64,000 nucleotides of DNA, taken from positions 2,232,001-2,296,000 of the forward strand of contig OZ244139.1 in assembly GCA_965216205.1 (NCBI GenBank), given 5' to 3'. Source of the stretch: CADEDH01 sp965216205 (lineage in GTDB: Bacteria > Actinomycetota > Acidimicrobiia > Acidimicrobiales > SZUA-35). The position numbers and the translations under genes are program-made. How positions within the stretch are numbered: the first letter of the stretch is position 1; the number at the start of each line of letters is the position of its first letter. The notes beneath the pieces were generated by a model. That model made no database searches. It saw nothing but the letters and a program-made list of their open reading frames with translations, and had not been told where the DNA came from. This document shows, in pieces, positions 1 through 9,248 of this stretch.

Positions 1-1071
1 GAGGACTTCCTCGGTCTCGGCCCGATCGAGCCGCTCCTGTCCGACCCCGAGGTCTCGGAGGTGATGGTGAACAGCGACGACGCGATCTTCGTGGAGCGCG
101 CCGGACGCCTCTACCTGAGTGATGCCTGCTTCGTGAGCAAGGAGCACGTGCTCCAGGTGATCCAACGCATCGTGACCTCCGTCGGTCGGCGCATCGACCA
201 GGGCACACCGATGGTCGACGCCCGCCTCGCCGACGGCTCACGGGTGAACGCGGTGATCCCGCCGCTGGCCATCGACGGGCCGGTGCTGACGATCCGGAAG
301 TTCTCGAAGTCGGTGATGGAGCTCGACGATCTGATCGGTGGCGGCCCGCACTCCAAGGAGATCGCCACCCTCCTGAAGGCGTGCGTGGAGAAGAAGAAGA
401 ACATCCTCGTGTCGGGGGGAACCGGCTCGGGCAAGACGACGCTGCTCAACGCCATGAGCGCCTTCATTCCCGAGGACGAGCGCATCGTCACCATCGAGGA
501 CGCCGCCGAGCTGCAGCTCGTCCAGCGGCACACGATCAGGCTCGAGAGCCGACCCCCGAACGTGGAGGGCGTCGGCGAGATCTCCGTCCGCGATCTTCTC
601 CGCAACTCGCTGCGGATGCGGCCCGACCGCATCATCGTCGGCGAGGTCCGAGGAGCCGAGGCCATCGACATGTTGCAGGCGATGAACACCGGCCACGCCG
701 GGTCGCTGTCGACCGTGCACGCCAACACCCCCCGTGACGCACTGGCTCGACTCGAGACGATGTCGCTGGCGTCCGGACTCGACCTGCCGTTGCAGGCGAT
801 CCGGGAGCAGGTTGCATCGGCGGTCGACCTGGTCGTCCAGATCGGGCGCATGGCGGACGGTCGACGCGGTATCCGGGCCGTCGCCGAGATCGACGGCATG
901 GACGGGACGGCCGCCAACGTGCGCGTGCTCTACGAGCTCAAGACGGCGAGCTCAGGGGAGCTCGTGATCGCGCCGACGGGCGTGGAGGCGACCTTCCTCG
1001 ACGAGCTCGGTCTCGACCCGCCGTCGACCGACCACGGCTACGGCGACGACCACCGTCACACATTCTGGTGA
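1..1071 (+). CDS. cpaF: CpaF/TadA-family secretion ATPase, 5' end outside window
   Basis: The reading frame is open from base 1, so the gene begins upstream; 356 residues are visible. They match the C-terminal half of the CpaF/TadA hexameric ATPase that powers Flp/Tad pilus assembly or type II/IV-like secretion at the cytoplasmic membrane. The first residues resemble the conserved 'GLGPIEPLL' block. The Walker A motif GGTGSGKTT is at 415-441, and the Asp-box/Walker B and His-box region follow around 'IIVGEVRGAEAIDML' and 'TGHAGSLSTVHAN'. No other tad gene is in the window; partners would lie upstream. The gene converges on hrpA with a 28-bp gap. The family call is secure; the pilus versus secretion role is inference. 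Confidence 0.93.
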   Translation, partial: EDFLGLGPIEPLLSDPEVSEVMVNSDDAIFVERAGRLYLSDACFVSKEHVLQVIQRIVTSVGRRIDQGTPMVDARLADGSRVNAVIPPLAIDGPVLTIRKFSKSVMELDDLIGGGPHSKEIATLLKACVEKKKNILVSGGTGSGKTTLLNAMSAFIPEDERIVTIEDAAELQLVQRHTIRLESRPPNVEGVGEISVRDLLRNSLRMRPDRIIVGEVRGAEAIDMLQAMNTGHAGSLSTVHANTPRDALARLETMSLASGLDLPLQAIREQVASAVDLVVQIGRMADGRRGIRAVAEIDGMDGTAANVRVLYELKTASSGELVIAPTGVEATFLDELGLDPPSTDHGYGDDHRHTFW

Positions 1072-1099
1072 GCTGCTGGTGGCGACGGCCACCCGGGCG

Positions 1100-4000
1100 T
1101 CACCCGGTGGCCGCCATTCCGGTCCCGGCGGCGGGGGTTGCCCGCAGTCGGTCGATCGCCCGCCGCACCCGCTTGGCGCTCACCTTCTCCTTCGTGCCGA
1201 GGCGTTGGGCGAAGAGACTGATCCGGAGCTCCTCCAACATCCACACCACCGCCTCGATGTCTGGTGACGGTACTCGCCCGCTCCTGACCTCGGCCAAGGC
1301 GTTGTCGAGCCGGCGGCAGATCGCAGCCGCCTCGACGTCGCGGGCCGGGTTCTCGGCGACCGCGTCGAGCCGGATCGCGATCCCCTCGAGATAACGGGCG
1401 ACGTCGGCCAGGCGATCGATGCCGACGCCGGCGAGAAAGCCGGGGTAGGCGAGACGGGCCAGGTGGTCTCGGACGTCGGCCACCGATGCGGCGTAGGTGG
1501 GCGACGTGAGCTGGTCGAGCCGGGTGTGGATGCCGCCGACCGTCGCCACGATCGCTTCGAGCCGCTCGGCGATCACCGTGAGATCGTCGTCGAAGCGATC
1601 CCTGGTCGAGGCGACGAGACGCTCGAACTCGTCCTCCGTCATCGGTGGGCCACCGTCGTCGCTGATGGCGGCATCGAGCGCGGCGTCGATGGCGTCGTTG
1701 TACCACTCGGCCCTGGATTGCACGTGACCATGCACGAGCTGCAGCTTCGTCCGGTCGTCGAGCAGCCGGTCGAGTCGCCGGGCTGGCGATCCGACCCGGA
1801 ACCGGAGCAGCCGGCGGGCACCGTCCCAGGTGGCATCGTACTGCTCGTCTGCGGTGGCCAGGAGGCGGAGACCGACCGAGTCGCCCTCGTCGACCAGCGC
1901 CGGGTAGCCCTTGACCTGATCCACCTCGACGACCGGCGGGATCGAACCGAAGTCCCAGTCCCGGACACCGGTTCGATCCCACTCGGTACCCGCTCGGGCC
2001 GCGTCGGCGAGCGCCGCCCGCAACTCGCCGTCGAGTCGGCGACGGATCGCGTCGAGGTCCTCGCCCTCCGCCAGCAGCTCGTAGTCGGCGTTGATCACCC
2101 GGAACGTCGGCCGGAGGTGGACGGGCACCTTGGAGGTGTCGAAGTCGTCGGCGGCGATCACCGCCCCGGCCCGCTGCCCGAGCGCCGCTGCGAGCACGTC
2201 GAGGATCGGGCCGTCAGACGGATCGACCTGCTCGACGACCTCGGCGACCGTGTCGGACAGCGGTGTCAGCGCTCGGCGGACCGCCTTCGGCAGCGACCGC
2301 GCCAGCGCGCCGATCAGCTCGCGACGATGGCCCGGGACGGACCACGCGAACGCGTCGGCGTCGAGCTGATTGAGCACCTCCACAGGAACGAGCACGCTCA
2401 CACCATCGAGGTGCGAGGTCGGGTCGAACTCGTACACGAGCTCGAGATCGAGCTGCCCCTGGATCCACGCGTCGGGGAACGCGGCCGGGTCGATCGGGCC
2501 GGTACCCGGTGTGAGCTGGGTGAGGTCATCGAGCCGTAGATCGAGCAGGTTCGGCTCCGATCTGCGCTGCTCACCCCACCAGCTCTCGAAGTGGGCGGTG
2601 CTGATGACATGGCTGGGCAGTCGCTCGTCGAAGAACCGGTGGACCACCTCGGCCTCCACGATCAGGTCCCTTCGCCGGCCCTTGCGCTGCAGCGTCTCCA
2701 GTTCGTCGAACAGGTCCCGGTTGCGGGCGATGAAGGCATGGTTGGCCTCCCAGTCGCCCGCGACGAGCGCATGATGGATGAACAGCTCCCGGGCGAGGTC
2801 CGCATCGACGGTGCTCAGCCGCACCGTCCGGTCGGCGACGAGCGTGAGGCCGTACAGGGTGACGCGCTCCGCGACCATCGCCGCGCCCTGCTCCCGATCC
2901 CACCACGGGTCGCCGTAGGAGAAGCTGACGACGTGGTCGGCTGCGTCCTCGAGCCACTCGACCGCGACCCCGGCCACGACCCGGGCCCAGAGGCGGTTCG
3001 TCTCGACCAACTCGGCCGCCATGACCCATTCAGGCGACGCCCGACGCAGCGCGGAGCCGGGGGCGATCGCGAACCTGGTCGCTCGGGCGCCGCGATACTC
3101 GGCCCTGGGCCGCCCGCCACGACGACTGCGGCGGTCGGGTGAGACCGACCGCTGATCCTTCACTCCGACGTGCGACAGCAGTCCCCCGAGAATCGACCGG
3201 TGGATGTCATCGCGGAGGGCCTGATCGGTGGCGTGATCGCGGCGCCGACGCCGGTCTGACGTTCGGCCCGTCGATCGTCGATCGTCGAGGCGCAGCTCCC
3301 GGGCCACCCGCCGGAGCTGGCTGTGGAGATCGCGCCACTCGATGACCCGGTTGTGGTTGAGGTACTCGCGGCGACACAGCCGGCGGAACTGGTTCCGAGA
3401 CCGGTTCCGTCGCTCCTCGTCGAGGTGATCCCACAGGTTCAGGTAGGCGAGGAAATCGGAGCGCTCGTCGACGAAGCGGGCGTGGAGCTCGTCGGCCGCC
3501 TGCTGCTTGTCCCGAGGTCGCTCGCGGGGATCCTGCACCGACATGCCGGCCACGATGATCAGGATCTCGTCGAGGCAGTTGTTGGCGGCGGCGTCGATCA
3601 GCATCCGCCCATAGCGGGGATCGACCGGGAGCTTCGCGAGCTTCCGCCCGATCGGGGTGAGCCACTCGCGCCCACCCCGGCGGTGGGGATCCACCGCATC
3701 GAGCTCGGTCAGCAGCGCGATGCCGTCGGTGATCGCAGCCCGATCCGGGGGATCCACGAACGGGAAGTCCTCGATCTCGCCGATCCGGAGCGATGCCATC
3801 TGGAGGATGACCGAGGCCAGGTTGGTCCGCTGGATCTCCGGTTCGGTGAACTCCGGGCGGGCGTTGTAGTCGTCCTCGCTGTAGAGGCGGACGCAGACAC
3901 CGGGACCGAGCCGACCGCAGCGACCGGCGCGCTGGTCGGCCGACGCCTGGGAGATCTTCTCGATCGGGAGCCGCTGCACCTTGGTCCGCCTGCTGTAGCG

Positions 4001-4936
4001 GGAGATCCGCGCCGTGCCCACGTCGACGACCGACCGGATCCCGGGCACGGTCACGGACGTCTCGGCGACGTTCGTGGCGATCACCACCCGCCGGCGGTCG
4101 TGGCTGTTGAACACGCGTTGCTGCTCAGCCGAGGAGAGCCGGGCGTAGAGCGGGAGCACCTCGCCACCCGGCAGGTCGAGCTCGGCGACGGTCTCCGCGG
4201 CATCGCGGATCTCCCGTTCGCCGCTGCAGAACACGAGGACGTCGCCCGCGGTCTCTCGCCACAGTCGCCTGACGGCGGTGGCGATGCCCTCGTTCTGGTC
4301 GACGCTGACCAGCTCGCCGTCAGCGGCGGGTCGATCGTCGAGCGGCTCGTAGCGGACCTCGACCGGATAGCTCCGACCCGACACCTCGACGACCGGGGCG
4401 TCGTGGAAGTGGGCCGCGAACCGGTCGGTGTCGATCGTGGCGGAGGTGATGATCACCTTCAGGTCGGGCCGGCGGGGAAGGAGCTGGTGGAGGTAGCCGA
4501 GGATGAAGTCGATGTTGAGGCTCCGCTCGTGGGCCTCGTCGATGATGATCGTGTCGTAGCGGCCCAGCGACCTGTCCCTGGCGATCTCGGCCAGGAGGAT
4601 GCCGTCGGTCATCAGCTTCACCCTCGTGGTGGGCCCGACCCGGTCGTTGAATCGGACCGTGTAGCCGACGATCTCCCCGAGCTGGGTGTCGAGCTCGCTG
4701 GCGATCCGGTCGGCGATCGTCCTGGCTGCGATCCGGCGGGGCTGGGTGTGCCCGATCCAGGCGTCGACACCCCGACCGAGCTCGAGGCACAGTTTCGGGA
4801 GCTGTGTGCTCTTCCCCGACCCGGTCTCGCCCGCGACGACCAGTACCTGGTTCGCCTCGATCGCAGCGAGCAGATCGTGGCGCCGGTCGGTGATCGGCAA
4901 CTCGGCCGGGTAGGAGATGGCGAGCTCGGGTGGCAT
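1100..4936 (-). CDS. hrpA: ATP-dependent RNA helicase HrpA
   Basis: This 1278-residue protein has the length and order of bacterial HrpA DEAH-box helicases: Walker A GETGSGKST at residues 36-44, DEAH at 133-136, a second RecA-like domain, the helicase-associated and OB-type domains, and a long HrpA-specific C-terminal half (DUF3418-like). HrpA unwinds structured RNA and is linked in E. coli to mRNA processing and rescue of stalled ribosomes. The ATG start puts the helicase core directly at the N-terminus, as in relatives. The gene diverges from the downstream dehydrogenase, whose ATG lies 110 bp away. Nothing is truncated. Confidence 0.95.
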   Translation of the reverse strand: MPPELAISYPAELPITDRRHDLLAAIEANQVLVVAGETGSGKSTQLPKLCLELGRGVDAWIGHTQPRRIAARTIADRIASELDTQLGEIVGYTVRFNDRVGPTTRVKLMTDGILLAEIARDRSLGRYDTIIIDEAHERSLNIDFILGYLHQLLPRRPDLKVIITSATIDTDRFAAHFHDAPVVEVSGRSYPVEVRYEPLDDRPAADGELVSVDQNEGIATAVRRLWRETAGDVLVFCSGEREIRDAAETVAELDLPGGEVLPLYARLSSAEQQRVFNSHDRRRVVIATNVAETSVTVPGIRSVVDVGTARISRYSRRTKVQRLPIEKISQASADQRAGRCGRLGPGVCVRLYSEDDYNARPEFTEPEIQRTNLASVILQMASLRIGEIEDFPFVDPPDRAAITDGIALLTELDAVDPHRRGGREWLTPIGRKLAKLPVDPRYGRMLIDAAANNCLDEILIIVAGMSVQDPRERPRDKQQAADELHARFVDERSDFLAYLNLWDHLDEERRNRSRNQFRRLCRREYLNHNRVIEWRDLHSQLRRVARELRLDDRRSTGRTSDRRRRRDHATDQALRDDIHRSILGGLLSHVGVKDQRSVSPDRRSRRGGRPRAEYRGARATRFAIAPGSALRRASPEWVMAAELVETNRLWARVVAGVAVEWLEDAADHVVSFSYGDPWWDREQGAAMVAERVTLYGLTLVADRTVRLSTVDADLARELFIHHALVAGDWEANHAFIARNRDLFDELETLQRKGRRRDLIVEAEVVHRFFDERLPSHVISTAHFESWWGEQRRSEPNLLDLRLDDLTQLTPGTGPIDPAAFPDAWIQGQLDLELVYEFDPTSHLDGVSVLVPVEVLNQLDADAFAWSVPGHRRELIGALARSLPKAVRRALTPLSDTVAEVVEQVDPSDGPILDVLAAALGQRAGAVIAADDFDTSKVPVHLRPTFRVINADYELLAEGEDLDAIRRRLDGELRAALADAARAGTEWDRTGVRDWDFGSIPPVVEVDQVKGYPALVDEGDSVGLRLLATADEQYDATWDGARRLLRFRVGSPARRLDRLLDDRTKLQLVHGHVQSRAEWYNDAIDAALDAAISDDGGPPMTEDEFERLVASTRDRFDDDLTVIAERLEAIVATVGGIHTRLDQLTSPTYAASVADVRDHLARLAYPGFLAGVGIDRLADVARYLEGIAIRLDAVAENPARDVEAAAICRRLDNALAEVRSGRVPSPDIEAVVWMLEELRISLFAQRLGTKEKVSAKRVRRAIDRLRATPAAGTGMAATG

Positions 4937-5033
4937 CCCTCCCAGTCTCGCCCGTCGGCCGGGTCGTTCACGACCCGTTTCGCTGCGCGGTCGGCGGACG
5001 GTCCGGCCGACGGGGCAGCGGGCGGGGCAGCGG

Positions 5034-5039
5034 TAGGGT
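5034..5039 (+). promoter_or_regulatory. putative -10 hexamer, leaderless SDR gene
   Basis: TAGGGT ends 7 nt before the ATG at 5047 and there is no Shine-Dalgarno sequence between them, so transcription probably starts at or next to the start codon. Confidence 0.5.
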
Positions 5040-5046
5040 GCCCGGG

Positions 5047-5793
5047 ATGACAGGGTCGCTGATCATTACCGGAGGGAGCCGAGGGATCGGTGCCGCCACC
5101 GCGGCCCTCGCCGCTGAGCGGGGCATCGACGTGTGCGTCAACTACCGGTCGGACGAGACCGCGGCGAACGAGGTGGTCGCCACCTGCGAGGCGGCCGGGG
5201 TCAGCGCGGTGGCGATTCCCGGTGACGTGTCGGTCGAGGCCGACGTCGTCGCGCTGTTCGACCGGGCCGAGGCCGAGCTGGGACCGATCGGGGGCCTCAT
5301 CAACAACGCCGGGATCCTCCACACCCAGGCCAGGCTCGACGAGTACACGGTGGAGCGGCTGCACGAGGTCGTGGCGGTGAACGTGGTGGGTGCGTTCCTC
5401 TGTGCCCGCGAAGCGGTCCGACGGCTGTCGACCGCCCATGGCGGTGAAGGCGGGGTGATCGTCAACGTCAGCTCGGCCGCCTCCTACCTCGGAAGCCCCA
5501 ACGAGTTCATCGACTACGCCGCCACCAAGGGCGCGGTCGACACGATGACGATCGGCCTCGCCAAGGAGGTGGCGACCGAGGGGATTCGGGTCAACGCCGT
5601 GCGGCCGGGCCTGATCGAGACCGAGATCCACGCCCTGTCCGGCGAGCCGGGTCGGGTGGCCCGGCTCGCCCCGGGAACACCGATGGCGCGCGGCGGGACG
5701 GCGGTCGAGGTCGCCGAGGCGATCCTGTGGCTGGCATCGCCGGCGTCGAGCTACGTGACCGGTTCGCTGCTCAACGTGGCAGGCGGTCGGTAG
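5047..5793 (+). CDS. short-chain dehydrogenase/reductase (SDR)
   Basis: A 248-residue classical SDR. It has the Rossmann dinucleotide motif TGGSRGIG at residues 8-15, the NNAG motif, and the catalytic Ser followed by YAATK. An NADP preference is possible from the Arg after the glycine motif, but that is inference. Such enzymes interconvert alcohols and ketones; FabG-like or sugar/steroid substrates are all possible and the sequence does not decide. The open frame continues upstream to 4930, but the ATG at 5047 fits the family N-terminus and has a promoter hexamer directly before it. Confidence 0.9.
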   Translation: MTGSLIITGGSRGIGAATAALAAERGIDVCVNYRSDETAANEVVATCEAAGVSAVAIPGDVSVEADVVALFDRAEAELGPIGGLINNAGILHTQARLDEYTVERLHEVVAVNVVGAFLCAREAVRRLSTAHGGEGGVIVNVSSAASYLGSPNEFIDYAATKGAVDTMTIGLAKEVATEGIRVNAVRPGLIETEIHALSGEPGRVARLAPGTPMARGGTAVEVAEAILWLASPASSYVTGSLLNVAGGR

Positions 5794-5813
5794 CGTCTCC
5801 GTTCGTCACTGCC

Positions 5814-6980
5814 TCAGGGGCTGACGGCGACGGCCGGCCGGGGGCCGAGCGGCTCGTCCGAACCCTGCCGAGCCCGCATCAACGCAAGCAACCCGAGGCA
5901 GATCCCCAGCGTTGCAGCGCCGAGGAAGAGCCCCTGGCCCGCTGCGCCGTAGATCAGCGGCGCCAGCATCGCGCCGACCGACGCGGCCGTCAGCCCGGCC
6001 CCGTCGAGCAGGGCCGATCCGACCGCGGCCCGCTCAGCCCCCGTCACCTCGAGCACCAGTACCTGGGCCGACACCGACGCGAACGACTCGCTGCACCCGT
6101 GGAGGAAGCCGAAGGTGGCCGCGACCAGGACGGTGCCTGCCACCCCGTACCCCGCCATCGCCGGGATGAGGCCGAGAAGGGCTGGCAGCATCACGACGGT
6201 CGCCCCCCGGTGCTCGGCGAGGTTGCCGGCGATGCGGGGCAGGATGAGCAGTGGGCCGCCGATGACGAGGATCGTGGCCGCCACCATGCCCGTCGACGCG
6301 CCGAGGTCGGTGAGGAAGCGATCGACGATGGCGTCGAAGATGCCGATGAAGCCGTACACGATCACGACGACCACCATTGCCGCCTGGACCTTCGGCCGTC
6401 GCAGGAGGCGACCGAGGTCGGAGTAGTCGACGGGGGTCGCGGCGATCTCGGTCCGGAGGATGATCCTGGTCGCCGGAACACCGATGGCGACGAGGGCGGC
6501 GGAAACGAAGAGGAACGGCGCGGCGAAACCCAGCGGCTCGAGCACGGCCCCGATCACGGGTCCGATGATGAAGCCCGCCACCGCCGTCGACAGCAGGGTG
6601 CCGAGCTTTGCTCCGCCACCGACGGTGTCGAGGCCGAGGAGCGCTTTCCTTGCGATCAGGCCGAACAGGCCGAGACCGATCCCCGAGAGCCCGCGGCTGA
6701 CCGCGAGGACCAGCGCGCTCGACCCGAAGGCGAAGCCGATCGGTCCGACGATCCCCGCCGTGATGGCGAGGATGGCCAACGGTCGCGACCGTCCACGGTC
6801 GGCCAGCGGAGACAGCAGCACCTGGGCGACGAGTGCGGCGGCGAAGCCGGTCGAGGCGATCGCGCCGACCTCCCAGTCGGCCAGGCCGTGGTCGCGCTGC
6901 ACGTCCTCGAGGAACACGAACACCACCCCGAGGGCGGAGGTGAGCAGGAAGTTGGCGAGGTAGATGAGCCAGGCTCGCAT
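5814..6980 (-). CDS. MFS transporter
   Basis: The 388-residue protein is almost entirely hydrophobic helices with short loops, and has the Arg-rich loop 'DRGRSRP' between helices 2 and 3 typical of the major facilitator superfamily (12 segments expected). The substrate is not predictable; drug efflux and metabolite export are both possible. An in-frame ATG exists 30 bp further upstream at 7010, but I chose 6980 because a TACGCT -10 hexamer lies 6 nt before it and the protein then starts directly with the first membrane helix. It converges with the SDR gene with a 20-bp gap. Confidence 0.88.
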   Translation of the reverse strand: MRAWLIYLANFLLTSALGVVFVFLEDVQRDHGLADWEVGAIASTGFAAALVAQVLLSPLADRGRSRPLAILAITAGIVGPIGFAFGSSALVLAVSRGLSGIGLGLFGLIARKALLGLDTVGGGAKLGTLLSTAVAGFIIGPVIGAVLEPLGFAAPFLFVSAALVAIGVPATRIILRTEIAATPVDYSDLGRLLRRPKVQAAMVVVVIVYGFIGIFDAIVDRFLTDLGASTGMVAATILVIGGPLLILPRIAGNLAEHRGATVVMLPALLGLIPAMAGYGVAGTVLVAATFGFLHGCSESFASVSAQVLVLEVTGAERAAVGSALLDGAGLTAASVGAMLAPLIYGAAGQGLFLGAATLGICLGLLALMRARQGSDEPLGPRPAVAVSP

Positions 6981-6986
6981 CGGGCC

Positions 6987-6992
6987 AGCGTA
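6987..6992 (-). promoter_or_regulatory. putative -10 hexamer, leaderless MFS gene
   Basis: TACGCT on the minus strand ends 6 nt before the ATG at 6980. If used, it removes the longer start at 7010. Confidence 0.45.
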
Positions 6993-7081
6993 CGATCGTC
7001 GGTCGGGCACCGGTCAAACGGTTTCCGGCCGGAGGTGGCGATCGGCGCCGCTACCCAGCTCGCCGCAGGGTCAACCGCGGG

Positions 7082-7645
7082 TCACACCTCGTCGAGCCAC
7101 ACGGGAGCCCGGTCGAGCAGGAACTCGCTCACCGCACCGCAACGCTCGAAGATCTCGCACAGGTTCTCCCGATGCATGAAGAGGTCGTCGAGCGCCAGCT
7201 CGATCCGGGCCGAGATCGCCAGCATCCGTTCGGGCGGATCGGTCACCTCGGCGGTCGAGTCGATCGCCTGGACCTTCAGCGGGAGCTCCGCCCCGCCAAT
7301 ACCTGCGAGATCGGTGGCGAGAACGAGGAGATCCGGGGCATCGGCGAGCGGGGGCAGGTCCCAGGTGAACAACAGCGGGAAGCTGAATCCCGGCGGTGGT
7401 TCGGCATCCTCGGGCAGCTCGAGCATCCGGTCCTCGAACGCCAGCAGCGTTCGCGGCTCCACCTCGATCGCCAGCCGGACGTCGAGCGGACCACCGCAGG
7501 CCTGCTCGGGGTGCAGGTCGACCTCCCACGTCTGACGCATCGAGTAGGTCTCGACGAAGTGCCGCTCGTCGTGCACGTGGAACTGGTGATCGGTGGCGTG
7601 GTCCTTGATTTCCGCCACGTATCCCGGAATGTCAATGATGGCCAA
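7082..7645 (-). CDS. conserved hypothetical protein, TTG start
   Basis: I do not recognise this family. From the TTG at 7645 it is 187 residues, acidic, soluble, without signal peptide or membrane helix; beta-rich segments alternate with Pro-rich turns. The N-terminus has a run of His/Asp/Glu (DHATDHQFHVHDERH), which could bind metal, but that is speculation. The frame stays open upstream past an ATG at 7675, but the TTG has a strong Shine-Dalgarno core (GGGGAGG on the minus strand, 7654-7660) at good spacing. The gene is divergent from the phosphatase gene. Confidence 0.65.
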   Translation of the reverse strand: MAIIDIPGYVAEIKDHATDHQFHVHDERHFVETYSMRQTWEVDLHPEQACGGPLDVRLAIEVEPRTLLAFEDRMLELPEDAEPPPGFSFPLLFTWDLPPLADAPDLLVLATDLAGIGGAELPLKVQAIDSTAEVTDPPERMLAISARIELALDDLFMHRENLCEIFERCGAVSEFLLDRAPVWLDEV

Positions 7646-7772
7646 GGTCTCGAACCTCCCCCTATAGCCTGCCATGACGATACGACAATGGGACGCCACG
7701 AGGCACTGGCGATGGCGCCCGGGCACGGCGCCCGATCCGCACGAGTTCCCGGGAGGAGCGCTGGCCGGCAAC

Positions 7773-8513
7773 ATGACTCCAGAGTCGATCCTGGATCTCT
7801 TCGCCGATGTGGTCGCCGAGGTCGCCGATTCGCTGTCCGGCCTCGCCGACTGGGGCCATTCCGGCGGCCGACCCGACCAGTACAACCATGACGTGGTGGC
7901 CGATCAGATCGTCCAGGGGCGCCTTCTCGGCGCCGGGTTCCGGGTCCTGAGCGAGGAGTCGGGGATCACTGGCGACGGCCCGCTGCTGGCCGTGGTCGAC
8001 CCCATCGACGGCTCCACCAACGCGTCCCGGGCACTGCCCTGGTATGCGATCAGCTTGTGCGCGGTGGACGCCGCCGGTCCGTTGGCGGCCGACGTCGCCA
8101 ACCTGGCGACGGGCGACCGGTATCGAGCCATCCGGGGGATGGGGGCCGTCAACGACGACCACGAGCTCCGGCCGAGCGGTTGCGCTCGCCTGGCCGACGC
8201 CCTCGTCGCATTCTCGGGTCTGCCCCCCGCTCACGGCGGGTGGGACCAGTTCCGGGCCTGCGGAGCAGCCGCCCTCGACCTGTGCGCGGTGGCCTCCGGT
8301 GTGTTCGACGGCTTCGTCGATGTCGACGGGGCCCACGGTGTGTGGGACTACCTCGGAGCAGCGCTCATCTGCAAGGAGGCAGGGGCAGCGGTGGGGGAGG
8401 GCGACGGCGGTGAGCTGCTCACGTTCGACCACGCGGACCGGCGGGCCCCGGTGGCCGCCGCCACCCCCGAGCTCCTCGAACAACTGCTCGCCATGCGGGC
8501 CGGCTGGGGCTGA
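7773..8513 (+). CDS. inositol-monophosphatase-family phosphatase
   Basis: The protein has the metal-binding motifs of the FIG/IMPase superfamily: an EE pair at residues 61-62, DPIDGST at 76-82, and a C-terminal WD motif in 'GVWDY'. It should be a Mg2+-dependent, Li+-sensitive phosphatase acting on inositol phosphate, histidinol phosphate, PAP or fructose bisphosphate; the substrate is unresolved. I start at the ATG at 7773 (246 residues). A start at 7674 would add 33 residues, but those contain rare codons (ATA, CGA, AGG) and no family similarity. A TATAGC hexamer lies 5 nt before 7674, so the longer form remains possible. Confidence 0.85.
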   Translation: MTPESILDLFADVVAEVADSLSGLADWGHSGGRPDQYNHDVVADQIVQGRLLGAGFRVLSEESGITGDGPLLAVVDPIDGSTNASRALPWYAISLCAVDAAGPLAADVANLATGDRYRAIRGMGAVNDDHELRPSGCARLADALVAFSGLPPAHGGWDQFRACGAAALDLCAVASGVFDGFVDVDGAHGVWDYLGAALICKEAGAAVGEGDGGELLTFDHADRRAPVAAATPELLEQLLAMRAGWG

Positions 8514-8549
8514 TCCCACCGACCGCCTGGGCGGGCCGGTCGGTTCCGA

Positions 8550-9017
8550 TCAGGTGGGCCGGGCGGCGCCGCAGTCGAACTCGAGCTTCCCGACCACCGA
8601 CGTCGACCCGGTGCGTCGGTGGTCACTCATCGGCGCGACCGCGGTCACGACCGTCCCCCCGGCTCGCCATGACGGCGCCTCGTCGCTGAGCAGCCAGAGC
8701 TGGTCCTCCGCCGGCTTCTCGGTCTCACTGCCGGTGCCCACCGCGAGATCGAGCTCCGTGCTCGAAGCGGCGACCCAGAACTGCTCGTCGTCGTCGACGC
8801 CGCTCCCGGCGACGACGAAGTCCTCGGAGGTGATCAGGCAGGTCGAAGGTGTGAACCGGTACTCGTGGCCGTCGACCGTCAGCGTGCCGGTGCGCTGGTC
8901 CGCACCGGCCGAGGAGGTGGCCTGCGCCGCGAACGACCCACCGATCACGAACAGCGCGACCGCGATGCCAGCGACGAGCCGACGTCGGGAGAGAAGCGCG
9001 AGCCAGGTGGTGGTCAA
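8550..9017 (-). CDS. secreted or membrane-anchored small hypothetical protein
   Basis: A 155-residue protein with a positively charged N-terminus and a hydrophobic segment at residues 12-30 followed by an AQA-type site, consistent with a Sec signal peptide or single anchor. The mature part is small, acidic and beta-rich with two Cys that could form a disulfide, loosely reminiscent of LpqH-type actinobacterial surface proteins. There is no lipobox Cys, so I do not call it a lipoprotein. The start is TTG at 9017 without an obvious ribosome-binding site, so the exact start is uncertain. Confidence 0.6.
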   Translation of the reverse strand: MTTTWLALLSRRRLVAGIAVALFVIGGSFAAQATSSAGADQRTGTLTVDGHEYRFTPSTCLITSEDFVVAGSGVDDDEQFWVAASSTELDLAVGTGSETEKPAEDQLWLLSDEAPSWRAGGTVVTAVAPMSDHRRTGSTSVVGKLEFDCGAARPT

Positions 9018-9174
9018 TGGGGGCCGTTTCGGTCAAGCCGACGCAATCTGCGCCGATCCGGTCAATTCATCGTAAGAACTACGTTCGATCGGACCAGTTG
9101 CCGTTGAGTGACAAGGGCGTGAAGGAATATGTCAGACCGGCGACGCGACCTCGATCGTTAGACTCGACGCTCCC

Positions 9175-9248
9175 GGGCGCTTAGCTCAGCTGGCTAGAGC
9201 ACCTCCCTTACAAGGAGGGGGTCGGGGGTTCGAGTCCCTCAGCGCCCA
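9175..9248 (+). tRNA. tRNA-Val (anticodon UAC)
   Basis: It folds as a standard cloverleaf: acceptor GGGCGCT pairs with AGCGCCC (9241-9247), the D arm contains AGCTCAGCTGG, and the anticodon stem CCTCC/GGAGG encloses the loop CTTACAA with anticodon TAC at 9209-9211. The T arm carries GGTTCGAGTCC. The discriminator A is followed by CGT, so CCA is not encoded. It reads GUA codons. No integrase or direct repeat of the tRNA 3' end was seen nearby. Confidence 0.97.

Noticed and set aside
3323..5050. 575-codon plus-strand frame opposite hrpA
   Set aside because: It has shadow composition and no recognisable motif; hrpA motifs lie on the minus strand.
7674..7772. N-terminal extension of the inositol-monophosphatase-family protein
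   Set aside because: Rare codons and no family similarity; kept only as an alternative because a TATAGC hexamer lies just before 7674.
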